Of a stretch of 64,000 nucleotides of DNA, positions 24,553-33,917 are shown one piece after another (position 1 is the first letter of the stretch; each line of letters opens with the position of its first letter). The DNA lies in the NCBI RefSeq assembly GCF_024714495.1, contig NZ_JAMZMJ010000006.1:186001-250000 (forward strand). The letters run 5' to 3'. The notes beneath the pieces are model-generated. The model searched no databases. It saw nothing but the letters and a program-made list of their open reading frames with translations, and had not been told where the DNA came from. Source of the stretch: Marinoscillum pacificum. Its GTDB lineage: Bacteria; Bacteroidota; Bacteroidia; Cytophagales; Cyclobacteriaceae. A program made the translations under genes and the position numbers.

Positions 24553-25344
24553 ATGAATCGCCAACAGATTATTCTGAGTGTAGGGGCGTTATTAGCAGTC
24601 GTTCTCATTTACCAATTACCTCGTGTAGTGGTGGAGAATGAAACCACGGTAGAAGTAGAAACTCATGACTTTTCCATTAGCAATGAAGATGAGACTACCT
24701 TTACCTCTCTAAGACAGCAACTTAAGGAGTCGTCAGATATAAAAAAAAGTATTAACTTTGCGGACTCTTTAGCAAAACTCTCGCTGAAGTATCAGCTGAT
24801 AGACAGTGCGGCATCTTATGCACGCCTGATTTTGTCACTTGATGGCTCTCGAGAAGCAGTAGCGAAAGCTTCGATGATTTATTATCAGGCATTTCAAGCA
24901 ACTACTGATGCAGAACAATCTAAAGAGTTGGCTTCAAAAGCACGTGATGGTTTTGAGGCATTGCTGGTAGAAGACCCGCAAAACAACTTTTTGAAAAACA
25001 AATTGGCGATGACGCTCATGACTACCGAAGCCCCAATGGCGGGTGTGCAGGTGTTGAGAGAGGTTTTGGCAAGTGACCCGGAGAACAGAGAAGCGATTCT
25101 CAATCTTGGTTTACTAGCGATCAGATCTAGACAGTTTGATCGAGCTGAAGAACGATTCATCAACCTTTTGGAGCTAGACTCTACAGACTATGAGGCACAA
25201 TTCTATTATGGAGTGTCACTATCTGAAGGAGGAAAGACAGAAGAAGCCAAAGCTGTTTTCGAAAAACTGGTAAGTACATCGGATGCTGATCCTGCATTGA
25301 AGGCTACAGCATCAAGTTTGATAAAAGAATTAGAAAACATTTAA
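24553..25344 (+). CDS. Tetratricopeptide repeat protein, single-pass membrane
   Basis: 263 residues. A hydrophobic segment at residues 5-24 would anchor the protein in the inner membrane with the rest outside, or serve as a signal. At least three TPR-like helix pairs occupy about 155-255, with the pattern N-L-G-L-L-A-I-R-S-R-Q-F-D-R-A-E and Y-G-V-S-L-S-E-G-G-K-T-E-E-A. Such proteins are adaptors. It starts 8 bases after the HU stop, a conserved gene order in Bacteroidota as far as I know. Partner unknown. Confidence 0.8.
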   Translation: MNRQQIILSVGALLAVVLIYQLPRVVVENETTVEVETHDFSISNEDETTFTSLRQQLKESSDIKKSINFADSLAKLSLKYQLIDSAASYARLILSLDGSREAVAKASMIYYQAFQATTDAEQSKELASKARDGFEALLVEDPQNNFLKNKLAMTLMTTEAPMAGVQVLREVLASDPENREAILNLGLLAIRSRQFDRAEERFINLLELDSTDYEAQFYYGVSLSEGGKTEEAKAVFEKLVSTSDADPALKATASSLIKELENI

Positions 25345-25364
25345 GTAACTAAAACATTAAGATT

Positions 25365-25454
25365 ATGCCTTGCGGTAAGAAAAGAAAAAGACATAAGATT
25401 GCTACTCACAAGAGAAAGAAAAGACTAAGAAAGAACAGACACAAGAAGAAGTAA
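25365..25454 (+). CDS. 29-residue basic protein of the AURKAIP1/COX24 (mS38/bS22-like) type
   Basis: ATG at 25365 opens a 29-codon gene starting MPCGKKRKRHKIATH and ending RKNRHKKK. More than half the residues are Lys, Arg or His, the pattern of the COX24-domain peptides of Bacteroidota, related to mitochondrial mS38 and to bS22-like proteins of the small ribosomal subunit. It probably binds ribosomal RNA. It lies 20 bases after the TPR gene and 29 before rng, and is too short for most gene finders. Confidence 0.8.
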   Translation: MPCGKKRKRHKIATHKRKKRLRKNRHKKK

Positions 25455-25483
25455 TCTATTTGACATCTAAAATTTGAGTGCAA

Positions 25484-27031
25484 GTGAGTAATGAATTAAT
25501 CATCAACTCAACTCAAAACGGATGTCGAATTGCCCTTCTTAAGAATAAACAACTGGTTGAGTTCCATCATGAAGAAGATGGAAACCAATTCAATGTTGGA
25601 GATATATATCTTGGTAGTGTAAAAAAGGTCGTGCAAGGACTCAATGCAGCATTTATTGACATTGGGTACGAAAAAGACGCTTTTTTACACTATTTGGATT
25701 TGGGCCCACAGGTCCAATCTCTAAATAAGTTTACCAAACTCGGGCTCAGCAAGAATGTAAGTCACAAGCTTACTGGATTCAAGCATGAGCAGGATATTAA
25801 CAAGCTTGGTAAAATCAACCAGGTTCTAACCAAAAACCAGAAAATTCTGGTTCAGGTAGTCAAAGAGCCAATTTCCACAAAAGGGCCTCGACTTTCATGC
25901 GAGTTGTCAATTGCCGGGAGATACCTGGTATTGGTACCGTTTTCAAAAGCGGTAAATGTATCTAAACGTATAAGTGACTCCAACGAACGCAAAAGGCTGA
26001 GCCGTCTCATAAGCTCAATTAAGCCGGAAAACTTTGGAGTAATCATCCGTACTGTAGCTGAAGGAAAGGACGTTAAAGAGCTTGACAAAGATCTTCGTAA
26101 TCTTCTACAGATTTGGGAAGATGGTGTTAAAGCACTGAAATCAGCAAAACCTAGAGATAAGGTAATCGGCGAAATGAATCGCGCCAATTCCATTCTCAGA
26201 GATGTATTGAATGAGTCATTTGACAGTATCGTAGTAGATGATAAAGCGCTACACGATGAGATCAAGCAGTACATTCAAAAAATTGCTCCAGATAAGGAGA
26301 AGTTGCTGAAGCTGTATCAAAGCAAAGTCAAAATTTTTGAATCTTTCAGTGTTGAGAAGCAGCTAAAAACATCTTTTGGTAAGTCAGTAAGTATCGCCAA
26401 TGGTGGATACCTGATCATTGAACACACCGAAGCACTTCACGTGATCGATGTGAACAGTGGTAACAAATCAAACCAGGAAGATGATCAGGAAACTACAGCA
26501 TTAAAAGTAAACCTGGAGGCAGCAGCGGAAGTTGCTCGTCAGTTGAGGTTGCGTGATATGGGTGGAATCATCGTTGTTGATTTCATTGATATGCGTAAAT
26601 CAGATAACAGAAGAAAGGTTTACGAAAGGATCAAGGAAGAAATGAAGAGCGATCGCTCGAAGCATACAGTTCTTCCATTGTCCAAATTTGGTTTGCTACA
26701 GATCACTAGACAGAGAGTAAGACCAGAATTGAATATCACTACAAGAGAGGTTTGTCCTACATGTGGAGGTACTGGTCAGATTACAGCTGCGATATCTATT
26801 GCGGATCAAGTAGAGAAGACATTGGATTACATCCTTACTTCTCAAAACGAAAAGAAAATAACGGTTTCAATGCACCCGTATTTGGAAGCCTACTTCACAA
26901 AAGGAATTATTTCCAAGCGTGTAAAATGGTATTTGAAATACATGAAATGGGTGAACATCATTGAAGATTCATCTCTAGGACTCACAGAGTACAGTGTGTT
27001 GAATAGCAGAGGAGAACTGATCGAAACCTAA
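25484..27031 (+). CDS. rng: Ribonuclease G (Rne/Rng family)
   Basis: About 515 residues. An S1-type RNA-binding region lies near the start (V-G-D-I-Y-L-G-S-V-K-K-V then A-A-F-I-D-I-G-Y). The catalytic core shows HVIDVNSGN and IIVVDFIDM, and the zinc-link motif CPTCGGTG appears near residue 423. It cuts single-stranded RNA in rRNA 5'-end maturation and mRNA decay. The GTG at 25484 gives VSNELIINS, the usual family opening; another GTG at 25478 is possible. Last gene of the HU operon, followed by a terminator. Confidence 0.95.
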   Translation: MSNELIINSTQNGCRIALLKNKQLVEFHHEEDGNQFNVGDIYLGSVKKVVQGLNAAFIDIGYEKDAFLHYLDLGPQVQSLNKFTKLGLSKNVSHKLTGFKHEQDINKLGKINQVLTKNQKILVQVVKEPISTKGPRLSCELSIAGRYLVLVPFSKAVNVSKRISDSNERKRLSRLISSIKPENFGVIIRTVAEGKDVKELDKDLRNLLQIWEDGVKALKSAKPRDKVIGEMNRANSILRDVLNESFDSIVVDDKALHDEIKQYIQKIAPDKEKLLKLYQSKVKIFESFSVEKQLKTSFGKSVSIANGGYLIIEHTEALHVIDVNSGNKSNQEDDQETTALKVNLEAAAEVARQLRLRDMGGIIVVDFIDMRKSDNRRKVYERIKEEMKSDRSKHTVLPLSKFGLLQITRQRVRPELNITTREVCPTCGGTGQITAAISIADQVEKTLDYILTSQNEKKITVSMHPYLEAYFTKGIISKRVKWYLKYMKWVNIIEDSSLGLTEYSVLNSRGELIET

Positions 27032-27047
27032 GAACTTTTGATAAAAG

Positions 27048-27080
27048 AAAAGCCCTGACGATTATCGCCAGGGCTTTTTT
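27048..27080 (+). terminator. Intrinsic terminator after rng
   Basis: AGCCCTG (27051-27057) pairs with CAGGGCT (27069-27075), extended by A-T pairs, with an 11-base loop and a run of six T to 27080. The A-rich left flank makes it a possible weak terminator for the convergent gene as well. Confidence 0.9.
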
Positions 27081-27102
27081 ATGTCTTAGTCTGTAGTATT
27101 TT

Positions 27103-27762
27103 TTAGAACTTGATCCCCACATCTAGTGAAACCAACGTATTTCTGATATAAAGCTCTTCCTGGAATCCGAAAGTTTCTGTTTTGATAACATTGGCCAAAC
27201 CTCTCTGATAGGTAAAACCAGCAAACAATGTGGTGTTTACTCCAGCTCTATATTCTACTCCGGTTCCGAAGATGATAGTCGCATCGACGTTTTTAAACTC
27301 TTCGATCAAATCGTAATCTTCTTCAGATGGTTCGCTGAATACCTTGATTTCTGGAGCCATACCTACCTGGAAAAAGATTCGGGCATCCGGCTGAAACTCA
27401 TTAGTGAATAGTTTTAGTGAAACAGGGATCTGTAGATAATTCAATCGGTATTCTTCGATATTGTTTTTCGTGTAATTAGCTGTTGGCTGATCAGCTTCCT
27501 CACTTACCTGGAAACCCACATATTTTGGAACGAAGATGATTCCAGTACTGAAATAATAAGTGTCGGTAATCTCATGATCGTAAATAAGTCCAACCGAAAA
27601 CTTCACTGGACTATTGTATGGCTCTACGTCATACAATGAGTCTACCAAAGAAGTCCTGTTGGAAGAAATTGCAGGAGAAAACTTAAGTCCCAGCTTCGAT
27701 TGAGCGTTGGAAAAGTTCAGTGCAAAAACAACTAGTACAAGGAGTAATAAAATCTTTCTCAT
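27103..27762 (-). CDS. Outer membrane beta-barrel protein
   Basis: 219 residues with a signal peptide ending NFSNAQS near residue 20. Alternating hydrophobic strands with aromatic girdles, such as F-S-V-G-L-I-Y-D-H-E-I-T-D-T-Y-Y-F-S and V-E-Y-R-A-G-V-N-T-T-L-F-A-G-F, end in V-S-L-D-V-G-I-K-F with a terminal Phe, as expected for barrels inserted by BamA. This fits the OMP_b-brl_2 porin-like family. The ligand is unknown. It is transcribed away from gldB. Confidence 0.8.
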   Translation of the reverse strand: MRKILLLLVLVVFALNFSNAQSKLGLKFSPAISSNRTSLVDSLYDVEPYNSPVKFSVGLIYDHEITDTYYFSTGIIFVPKYVGFQVSEEADQPTANYTKNNIEEYRLNYLQIPVSLKLFTNEFQPDARIFFQVGMAPEIKVFSEPSEEDYDLIEEFKNVDATIIFGTGVEYRAGVNTTLFAGFTYQRGLANVIKTETFGFQEELYIRNTLVSLDVGIKF

Positions 27763-27858
27763 GCGGTTTAATAAATACCTAACGAATTCAATCAGGTGGT
27801 TTTTATTAGTTAATTAAATCTAGTCATTACTTAGTCCACACGGACTTGATAATAGTGC

Positions 27859-27866
27859 TAAATTTG
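27859..27866 (+). promoter_or_regulatory. -7 promoter element of gldB
   Basis: TAAATTTG matches TAnnTTTG exactly and lies 20 bases before the gldB ATG at 27887, implying a very short leader. A clear -33 TTG at the right spacing was not found. Confidence 0.5.
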
Positions 27867-27886
27867 AAAGCTTAAAATTATAACGT

Positions 27887-28873
27887 ATGAGAGCAGTAAT
27901 CATAATGATTTTTAGCCTTTTATTCATTGGCTGTGGTGGAGGTGATTGTCAGTTTGAAGATGAAATTGCCACACAACCGGTAGATATTCAAATAGACAGG
28001 CTGGAAGAAAAGTTGTTTGCCGCTCAGTCCAAAGCTGATGTCATTGCATTTGTGAAGTCTAATCCAAACATGGCCAACATCTTCCTAGATGCGCAAGAAT
28101 ATCCTTCTGATACGATTTTAGCCGAAAAAATCTTCACTTTGATCAAAAATCCTGGAATGGATACGCTCTACGATGAGGCTGTAAATACCTATGCCAACAT
28201 GAGTGAGATTGAGGATAAGCTAGAAGTAGCTTTTGGAAAACTAAAGACGTTGATTCCAGAAACGGCTACTCCAAAGTTTCAAACTATTGTTACTGGTATG
28301 TATAAGGATATCTTTATTACAGATACTTTAATCATCGTCGGTCTGGACTTCTTCATTGGTAATGAAGCTACCTACAAGCCACAGCAAGTACCTTATTATA
28401 TCCTAAGTAGATACAACAAAAAGCATTTGGCCAGTATCATTGTAAAATATCTGGCTGGTCAGGTCGTAGCTGCAGGCAAAAAGCCAACATTGCTGTCTGA
28501 AATGATTGATTTTGGTAAGACGTATTATCTGACCAAGAGATTGATGCCATGTACTCCGGATTCTATTTTGCTAGGCTATACCCCACAGGATATGGAGTTG
28601 ATTAATAGCAATGAAGCCGTGATCTGGGCGACCTTTTTAGAAAATGAGGTGCTGTATGAAACCAGTCACATCACAAAAAGAAAGTTCTTAGGGGAGCGAC
28701 CTAATATTTATGAAATAGATCAAAAATGTCCTGGAAGAGTAGGTGCTTGGGTTGGCTGGCAGATCGTGAATAGCTACATGGAGCGAAATGATGTGGATAT
28801 CAAGACGTTGATTTCCGATGCTGACAATGATAAGATCTTTATGCAGTCAGGATATAAACCTCAGAGTCGCTAA
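27887..28873 (+). CDS. gldB: Gliding motility lipoprotein GldB
   Basis: 328 residues with lipobox FIGC (Cys16). Motifs such as I-D-R-L-E-E-K-L-F, G-L-D-F-F-I-G, Y-I-L-S-R-Y and C-P-G-R-V-G-A-W-V-G-W-Q-I-V match GldB, an essential lipoprotein for gliding and type IX secretion in F. johnsoniae. It is not in the gldDE cluster but 7 kb away, as in many Bacteroidota. Its last 11 codons overlap the 3' end of the convergent glycosyltransferase gene by 35 bases. Confidence 0.93.
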   Translation: MRAVIIMIFSLLFIGCGGGDCQFEDEIATQPVDIQIDRLEEKLFAAQSKADVIAFVKSNPNMANIFLDAQEYPSDTILAEKIFTLIKNPGMDTLYDEAVNTYANMSEIEDKLEVAFGKLKTLIPETATPKFQTIVTGMYKDIFITDTLIIVGLDFFIGNEATYKPQQVPYYILSRYNKKHLASIIVKYLAGQVVAAGKKPTLLSEMIDFGKTYYLTKRLMPCTPDSILLGYTPQDMELINSNEAVIWATFLENEVLYETSHITKRKFLGERPNIYEIDQKCPGRVGAWVGWQIVNSYMERNDVDIKTLISDADNDKIFMQSGYKPQSR

Positions 28874-30044
28874 CGCTCAAGTGCTTCTCGTTTTCTAAAA
28901 TCTTCAACAGCTTTTTGATTTGTAGATCCTTGCTGTAATAGGATTCAGCAAGGTCTCTACTGTTTTTCTGATAAGTATCCAGCAGAGCAGGTTCTTTGAT
29001 GAAGGCTTCTATTTTACGAACAAAATCCATCGGTTCGTTCGGATAGTGGTGAAATCCACATTTGTGTTTGTCAACGATGGATCTGATCCAACCTCCGAAG
29101 TTGATGATGATCAATTTACCTGCCGCAAGTCCGTCAAAAAACTTGTTAGGGCTGCCAGTGTTTAAAATCTCCAGGTTTTTGAATGAGACATAGACGGCAT
29201 CTTGTTCTTCAAGTACTTCTTTCACTTCATTCGAATTGCCAAAAGGCAAAATCGAGACATTTGATAATTCACTGGATAGGTTCTGAATCAACGCTGCTTC
29301 TTTACCTGTACCCATCAACGTGAAGTGAACAGGTACTTCATGTTCTTCACATGCCTTGGCTGCAGCAATGAGTGAACTCAATTGATTGGCAGGGCCGAAT
29401 GTTCCGAAGTAACCCACCTTAATCGGGTTTTGGTGATTGATCTTTTGAAGCTTTCTGCTTTTTTCGAAGAAATCAATATCTGCAAAATTGGTGACCACAT
29501 GCACTTTGGTTTGTGGGCATGTAGCCTCTATGTAGTTTCTGATCGCTGGAGAAAGGGCAATGACTTTTTGAGCTTCTGTATAACACTTTCGTTCAAACTG
29601 ATACAACCACTTTTTCAATAGCTCATTTTTTACTGCACCCATTTTGATTGGAGCTTCTGGCCATAAATCGCCAACTTCAAAGTAGTAAGGGATGTGTAAA
29701 TGGGACTTGATGAATAACGCTATGAAACCTGTAGTCAGAGGTGTGGTCATCACGTATCCCAGATCAAATTTTTGATTGAGCTTTTTGATGGCTTTTTTGG
29801 ATCGCTTCACGAACTGGTAGAATGCCCACATGCGTCGCGCGAACCCGAATTGGTTTTTGTATGGAATCTTTAAATAGTGAACATTGATTCCATCGATCAC
29901 TTCAAGCCCTGAATTATGATTGTGACCCGTAATCATGGTGACTTCATGGCCAGCATCAACCAGTCCCTTCGCAAGATTGTACGAACGAATACATCCTCCT
30001 TCAGTTGGGGTATTGAAGTATTGATGAACGTATAATATTTTCAT
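28839..30044 (-). CDS. Glycosyltransferase family 4, WbuB-like
   Basis: 401 residues of GT-B fold. The N-terminus ILYVHQYFNTPTEGGCIRSY and D-L-W-P-E-A-P match WbuB-type sugar transferases; the C-terminal donor site shows N-T-G-S-P-N-K-F-F-D-G-L-A-A-G-K. These enzymes add sugars, often an N-acetyl-fucosamine, in polysaccharide or O-antigen synthesis. No other polysaccharide gene is nearby, so the product is unknown. Cytoplasmic or peripheral membrane. The 3' end overlaps gldB by 35 bases. Confidence 0.88.
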   Translation of the reverse strand: MKILYVHQYFNTPTEGGCIRSYNLAKGLVDAGHEVTMITGHNHNSGLEVIDGINVHYLKIPYKNQFGFARRMWAFYQFVKRSKKAIKKLNQKFDLGYVMTTPLTTGFIALFIKSHLHIPYYFEVGDLWPEAPIKMGAVKNELLKKWLYQFERKCYTEAQKVIALSPAIRNYIEATCPQTKVHVVTNFADIDFFEKSRKLQKINHQNPIKVGYFGTFGPANQLSSLIAAAKACEEHEVPVHFTLMGTGKEAALIQNLSSELSNVSILPFGNSNEVKEVLEEQDAVYVSFKNLEILNTGSPNKFFDGLAAGKLIIINFGGWIRSIVDKHKCGFHHYPNEPMDFVRKIEAFIKEPALLDTYQKNSRDLAESYYSKDLQIKKLLKILENEKHLSVSDSEVYILTA

Positions 30045-30094
30045 GAAGGTGGCTTGTTGCGATTTTTAAGCTTATAAAGATGCTAACAGAATTT

Positions 30095-30102
30095 TAGCTT
30101 TG
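30095..30102 (+). promoter_or_regulatory. -7 promoter element of the vWA gene
   Basis: TAGCTTTG matches TAnnTTTG and lies 42 bases before the ATG at 30144. No convincing -33 TTG is seen at the expected spacing. Confidence 0.4.
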
Positions 30103-30143
30103 ATAATTTCGTTAGTAGTTTTCGACATAGTACACCTATATTC

Positions 30144-31706
30144 ATGTATTTGACCCGACTTACCCTATGGATAATCCTATTTTTTGCAAGCATTGCCGCT
30201 TTTGCACAGCTGGAAGATGCGAGAAAAGTCTATGAGTCTGCAAAACATGTGACAGTAGATCGCTATCAACCGGATTCCAACTATGAATACCTGGTTTTAG
30301 CCTCTAATTTCTCCAAAGAGACTATCAAGCAAATTCCTTTTTCGGATAGACGGATTGTCAAAATTGATTTGGTCTACAGCACATTTAGTGAAAGTGCCCA
30401 GTTTGATCAAAAGCAGCTGGATGTTTCAAGATTGCAGGCACTCATTGCCATCAATCCACGAATAGTGGAAAATCAGTTTTTCGATTGGAACATTATAGGC
30501 CAAACCGGCTGTCGTTCTAGTAAAGAGTGTTTGGACTATTTCCATGGTTTCGTGATTTATTATGAAGACTATTTCACCAAGGAGACTGCCAAGCAAGAGA
30601 TAGATAGCATTAAATCAGAATTGCGAGAGTTGAACCGCTTCATTGTTCAGAATCAGGAAAAACTAAAAATCAATTATCAGCGAATCCCATGTGAATATCC
30701 AGAGCCAATCTACTCAAGTGAATACTTAACTGATAAATTGGATCAGCTGTATCGTTGTTATGAAGACTATAAGGCACGAGTGTTTTTCGAAGCAGATTTT
30801 GACTATAATGGACGACCAACGGAAGTTCGTGTAAAAGGTAATCTCTTTCCTTGTAAAGATGAATTGGCCAAACGACTCAAATATATCCTGCAATGGAAAC
30901 GCGGATTAACAATTGGCAATCTACAATATCCACTGACTGCCGTTGGCTATGTGAGTTTTCCACTGAAGGGAGAGAGTGTTCAAATTTCAAGCTATCAGAT
31001 AGCGGATCATTTGAAAAAGAAATACCAAATGCTGCAGCAGTATTCTCAGTGTGTAGCATACAACATGGATACGAGTTATGCAGAACTGATTCCTAAAATG
31101 GAACAACGGGTTGTTTCAAAAGTATTGGAACGGAATAAATGGAAACCTGAGCTATTTGTGGTGGATGTTACAGGTAGTATGTATCCTTTTACTTCGGATT
31201 TATTGAAATGGATTAAACTAAAGTATGACACTATTCCGAACAATTACATCTTTTTCAATGACGGCAATGACAAACCAACGAATCAAAAAGCGATTGGACA
31301 AACAGGAGGTCTGTATTCCATCAGAACAAATGATTTTGAGGAAGTGAAGTCCAAAATGTTTGAAGCGATGCGCAATGGCGGTGGAGGAGATCTCCCTGAA
31401 AATAATTTTGAAGCATTGATGGCCGGATACCTTCAGATTAAACCCAAAGGAGACATTATTATGATAGCGGATAATTACTCGTTTCCAAGAGATGAAGTCA
31501 TGCTGGCTCGATTTGAAGGCAGGTTAAAGATCTTACTATGCCATACAGAAAAAGGAATCAATACAGATTACTTGAATCTTGCCAGGAAATATGGCTTTAC
31601 CCTGCATAGTTTTAAATCAGACATTGTCGACTTCAACTCCAATCAATTGACGATAGAAGGTAAAACCTATCAGTTTGTTAACGGTAAGTATTTCTTGAAG
31701 AATTAA
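30144..31706 (+). CDS. Exported protein with C-terminal von Willebrand A-like domain
   Basis: 520 residues with a signal peptide ending AAFAQ near residue 22. The N-terminal ~330 residues include a beta region with C-R-S-S-K-E-C, a TonB-C-like segment (A-D-F-D-Y-N-G-R-P-T-E-V-R-V-K-G) and a helical linker. The C-terminal ~180 residues begin FVVDVTGSM, with Asp341, Thr343 and Ser345 forming a MIDAS site (D-x-T-x-S), and contain GGGGDLPEN, a metal-loop candidate. vWA domains bind proteins through a divalent metal. Function unknown. The stop is shared with the convergent lipoprotein gene in a TTAA. Confidence 0.7.
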   Translation: MYLTRLTLWIILFFASIAAFAQLEDARKVYESAKHVTVDRYQPDSNYEYLVLASNFSKETIKQIPFSDRRIVKIDLVYSTFSESAQFDQKQLDVSRLQALIAINPRIVENQFFDWNIIGQTGCRSSKECLDYFHGFVIYYEDYFTKETAKQEIDSIKSELRELNRFIVQNQEKLKINYQRIPCEYPEPIYSSEYLTDKLDQLYRCYEDYKARVFFEADFDYNGRPTEVRVKGNLFPCKDELAKRLKYILQWKRGLTIGNLQYPLTAVGYVSFPLKGESVQISSYQIADHLKKKYQMLQQYSQCVAYNMDTSYAELIPKMEQRVVSKVLERNKWKPELFVVDVTGSMYPFTSDLLKWIKLKYDTIPNNYIFFNDGNDKPTNQKAIGQTGGLYSIRTNDFEEVKSKMFEAMRNGGGGDLPENNFEALMAGYLQIKPKGDIIMIADNYSFPRDEVMLARFEGRLKILLCHTEKGINTDYLNLARKYGFTLHSFKSDIVDFNSNQLTIEGKTYQFVNGKYFLKN

Positions 31707-32194
31707 TCAGCACAGAAAGTCACGGTAAAGTTGCCGTTGGCAAATGTCTCGTTATCTGCTCTAGCATCAATTCGGCCGGTAACTTCCGTTTCTGTGATCG
31801 TTAAAATTTCTACCGCACCGGAAACAGCAATGCTGTTTAAGTTGGTGTCTGGATTATACAGTGTAACCGTGTGACCATTTTCTGTAAATGACAATTCATA
31901 AACGCCAACTATTGCAGGGACATCAAAAAGTAACTTTTGTCCACCGAGAATAAACTCTGCACATGGATCTTCAAATGTTTCAGAACTCAATTCGAATGAA
32001 AGATCCGTTTCATCAAAGAATGATACCTCAGCTATTCCACTGCTAAATACCCAGGCTTCACCTTCTATCTGGCCTTGTAAGGCTTGGTTTTTGAATTCAT
32101 ATTTTGGTCCACTGTCTTCATCGTCACCACAAGACGTAATCAGTACAAATGAGAGCAATATCAAGAGGAAGGATACTTTATTGAAGGTATTCAT
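31703..32194 (-). CDS. Hypothetical lipoprotein
   Basis: 163 residues. Lipobox ITSC (Cys22) is followed by an acidic linker G-D-D-E-D-S-G, a lipoprotein surface-export-type signal in Bacteroidota. The mature part is a beta-sandwich-like domain of about 130 residues with two Cys (near C-A-E-F-I-L-G-G and the C-terminal C-A-D) that could pair. No family recognised. The stop overlaps that of the vWA gene by 4 bases. Confidence 0.65.
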   Translation of the reverse strand: MNTFNKVSFLLILLSFVLITSCGDDEDSGPKYEFKNQALQGQIEGEAWVFSSGIAEVSFFDETDLSFELSSETFEDPCAEFILGGQKLLFDVPAIVGVYELSFTENGHTVTLYNPDTNLNSIAVSGAVEILTITETEVTGRIDARADNETFANGNFTVTFCAD

Positions 32195-32392
32195 AGAAAA
32201 CTGGTTGTTGATAAATTCATTATAAACATATCGTTATGTTGTGACAGATGCAAGGAAATGAAGGAAACTTGAAATGTTGGCATGAATTGTGAATGTTCGC
32301 TATGTCATTCATCGAAATGAAAGAAGGATGAATAACCTGACAAGGCTTACTTCACTAAGTTTGTAAACCGCGAACCAATAAATGTAAATGCT

Positions 32393-33196
32393 ATGACTGT
32401 TTTTAATTCTTTGACCTCAAGACTTTTAATTCTCACTCTGTTTCTCACTCTTTTTTCTTGTGATGTGCTCAATAGCTCTCTGGAAGATCTGGATGTAGAT
32501 GAATTGACGGAAGCTGAGGTAATTGAAGGGTTAAAGGAGGCTTTAGTGGTAGGTACTGATACCTCCACGAACGTTTTGGGATCTGTCAATGGCTATTTGC
32601 AAGATGAGGCGGTTAAAATCTTACTACCAGAAGAAGCCCAACCAATTTTTGACAATATGGAGAAGTTGGGTTTGACGAGTATCATTCAGCCTTTGATTGA
32701 CCAGACGGTAGAAAGCATGAACCGAGCAGCTGAAGAGTCAGCAGCGCTTGATTCTACCAAAGTGATTTTTAAAGATGCCATCACAGACATGACCATTGCT
32801 GATGGTTGGGCGATTTTGAATGGTGCAGATACGTCCGCCACTACTTATTTAAAGGACAAAACGTATACTAGATTATTGAGCAATTTCAGTGCGATCATTT
32901 CTCCGGTGTTGAATAAGCCGATTATTTCAGGAATTGATTTGAGTACTGAGGAATTGTACAGCAAACTAGTGTCTACTTATAATACAGGAGTGGAGGTTTA
33001 TAATTTGACGCAATTATTAAATCCAGCCAATCAGCTGGATCAAGTCCAAACTGGAACTCTTGCTGATCACGCTACCGGAAAGGCACTTGATGGCCTATTC
33101 TTGAAAGTTTCTGAAGAGGAGAAATCTATAAGAAAAGATCCTTGGGCACGTGTTACCGACATCTTAGAGAAGGTATTCGGTAGTCTTGATGACTAA
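32393..33196 (+). CDS. DUF4197 lipoprotein
   Basis: 267 residues with lipobox LFSC (Cys24). The body is all helical: E-A-L-V-V-G-T-D-T-S-T-N-V-L, Y-L-Q-D-E-A-V-K-I-L-L-P-E, F-K-D-A-I-T-D-M-T-I-A-D-G-W and D-H-A-T-G-K-A-L-D-G-L-F. This is the DUF4197 pattern, found in exported proteins of Gram-negative bacteria; function unknown. It stands alone with about 200 bases upstream. Confidence 0.85.
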   Translation: MTVFNSLTSRLLILTLFLTLFSCDVLNSSLEDLDVDELTEAEVIEGLKEALVVGTDTSTNVLGSVNGYLQDEAVKILLPEEAQPIFDNMEKLGLTSIIQPLIDQTVESMNRAAEESAALDSTKVIFKDAITDMTIADGWAILNGADTSATTYLKDKTYTRLLSNFSAIISPVLNKPIISGIDLSTEELYSKLVSTYNTGVEVYNLTQLLNPANQLDQVQTGTLADHATGKALDGLFLKVSEEEKSIRKDPWARVTDILEKVFGSLDD

Positions 33197-33286
33197 TACT
33201 GAAGTTAATCTTTTGTCTTTGTCATCCTGAAAACAATTGAAATAAACAGCAGTTTGTATCTTCACTGTTCAAAAACAATAACACTG

Positions 33287-33862
33287 ATGAAGAAAAACCT
33301 ACTACTAATTGCTGTAAAGATCATGTTAGTGAGCACTGTATCGGCACAGGAATTCCCTAAAATGGATGCGAGCCCGATGGATGCTGCTTACTACCCAAAT
33401 AGAGCTGCATTTAGAGCATTCGCTAAAACAGAAGAAGAAAAGAAAGCCGGAGAGCCAAAAATCAGAGTCCTTTATTCTCGTCCACAAGCTAAGGAGAGAG
33501 AAGTATTTGGCAATTTGGTAAAGTACGGAGAAGTATGGAGAATTGGCGCCAATGAGTCAACCGAAGTATTGTTTTACCAGGATGTGACGATTGGAGGAAC
33601 CAAAGTAAAAGCAGGTAGATATACCATGTATGCTACTGCTCAAGAAAATGAGTGGGAAGTAATGTTCAGTACAGATAAAGATGGTTGGGGTCAATATGCT
33701 TTCAAACCAGAAGAAAGCACAGTAGCCAAAATCACCGTGCCGACAAAAAAGACTCCAGAGACACTAGAAGCACTAGCGATTGTTTTCGAAAAAGCAGAAG
33801 GTGGAGCCAACATGATCATAGGTTGGGAAAATACTATGGTGAGTGTTCCAATCATGTTTTAA
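33287..33862 (+). CDS. DUF2911 exported protein
   Basis: 191 residues from the ATG at 33287; an in-frame codon at 33254 precedes it but the signal peptide MKKNLLLIAVK to SAQ starts here. The DUF2911 core Y-S-R-P-Q-A-K-E-R-E-V-F-G, W-R-I-G-A-N-E-S-T-E and Y-T-M-Y-A-T is clear. The family is periplasmic, of unknown function. A terminator follows at 33887. Confidence 0.85.
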   Translation: MKKNLLLIAVKIMLVSTVSAQEFPKMDASPMDAAYYPNRAAFRAFAKTEEEKKAGEPKIRVLYSRPQAKEREVFGNLVKYGEVWRIGANESTEVLFYQDVTIGGTKVKAGRYTMYATAQENEWEVMFSTDKDGWGQYAFKPEESTVAKITVPTKKTPETLEALAIVFEKAEGGANMIIGWENTMVSVPIMF

Positions 33863-33886
33863 GAAATTATTACACATGAAGAGGGT

Positions 33887-33917
33887 GAGCCTTTCCAGTT
33901 TTGGAGAGGCTTTTTTA
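33887..33917 (+). terminator. Intrinsic terminator after the DUF2911 gene
   Basis: AGCCTTTCC (33888-33896) pairs with GGAGAGGCT (33903-33911) over 9 positions including one G-T pair, loop of six, then a run of six T ending at 33916. It overlaps the 3' end of the convergent cupin gene. Confidence 0.85.
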
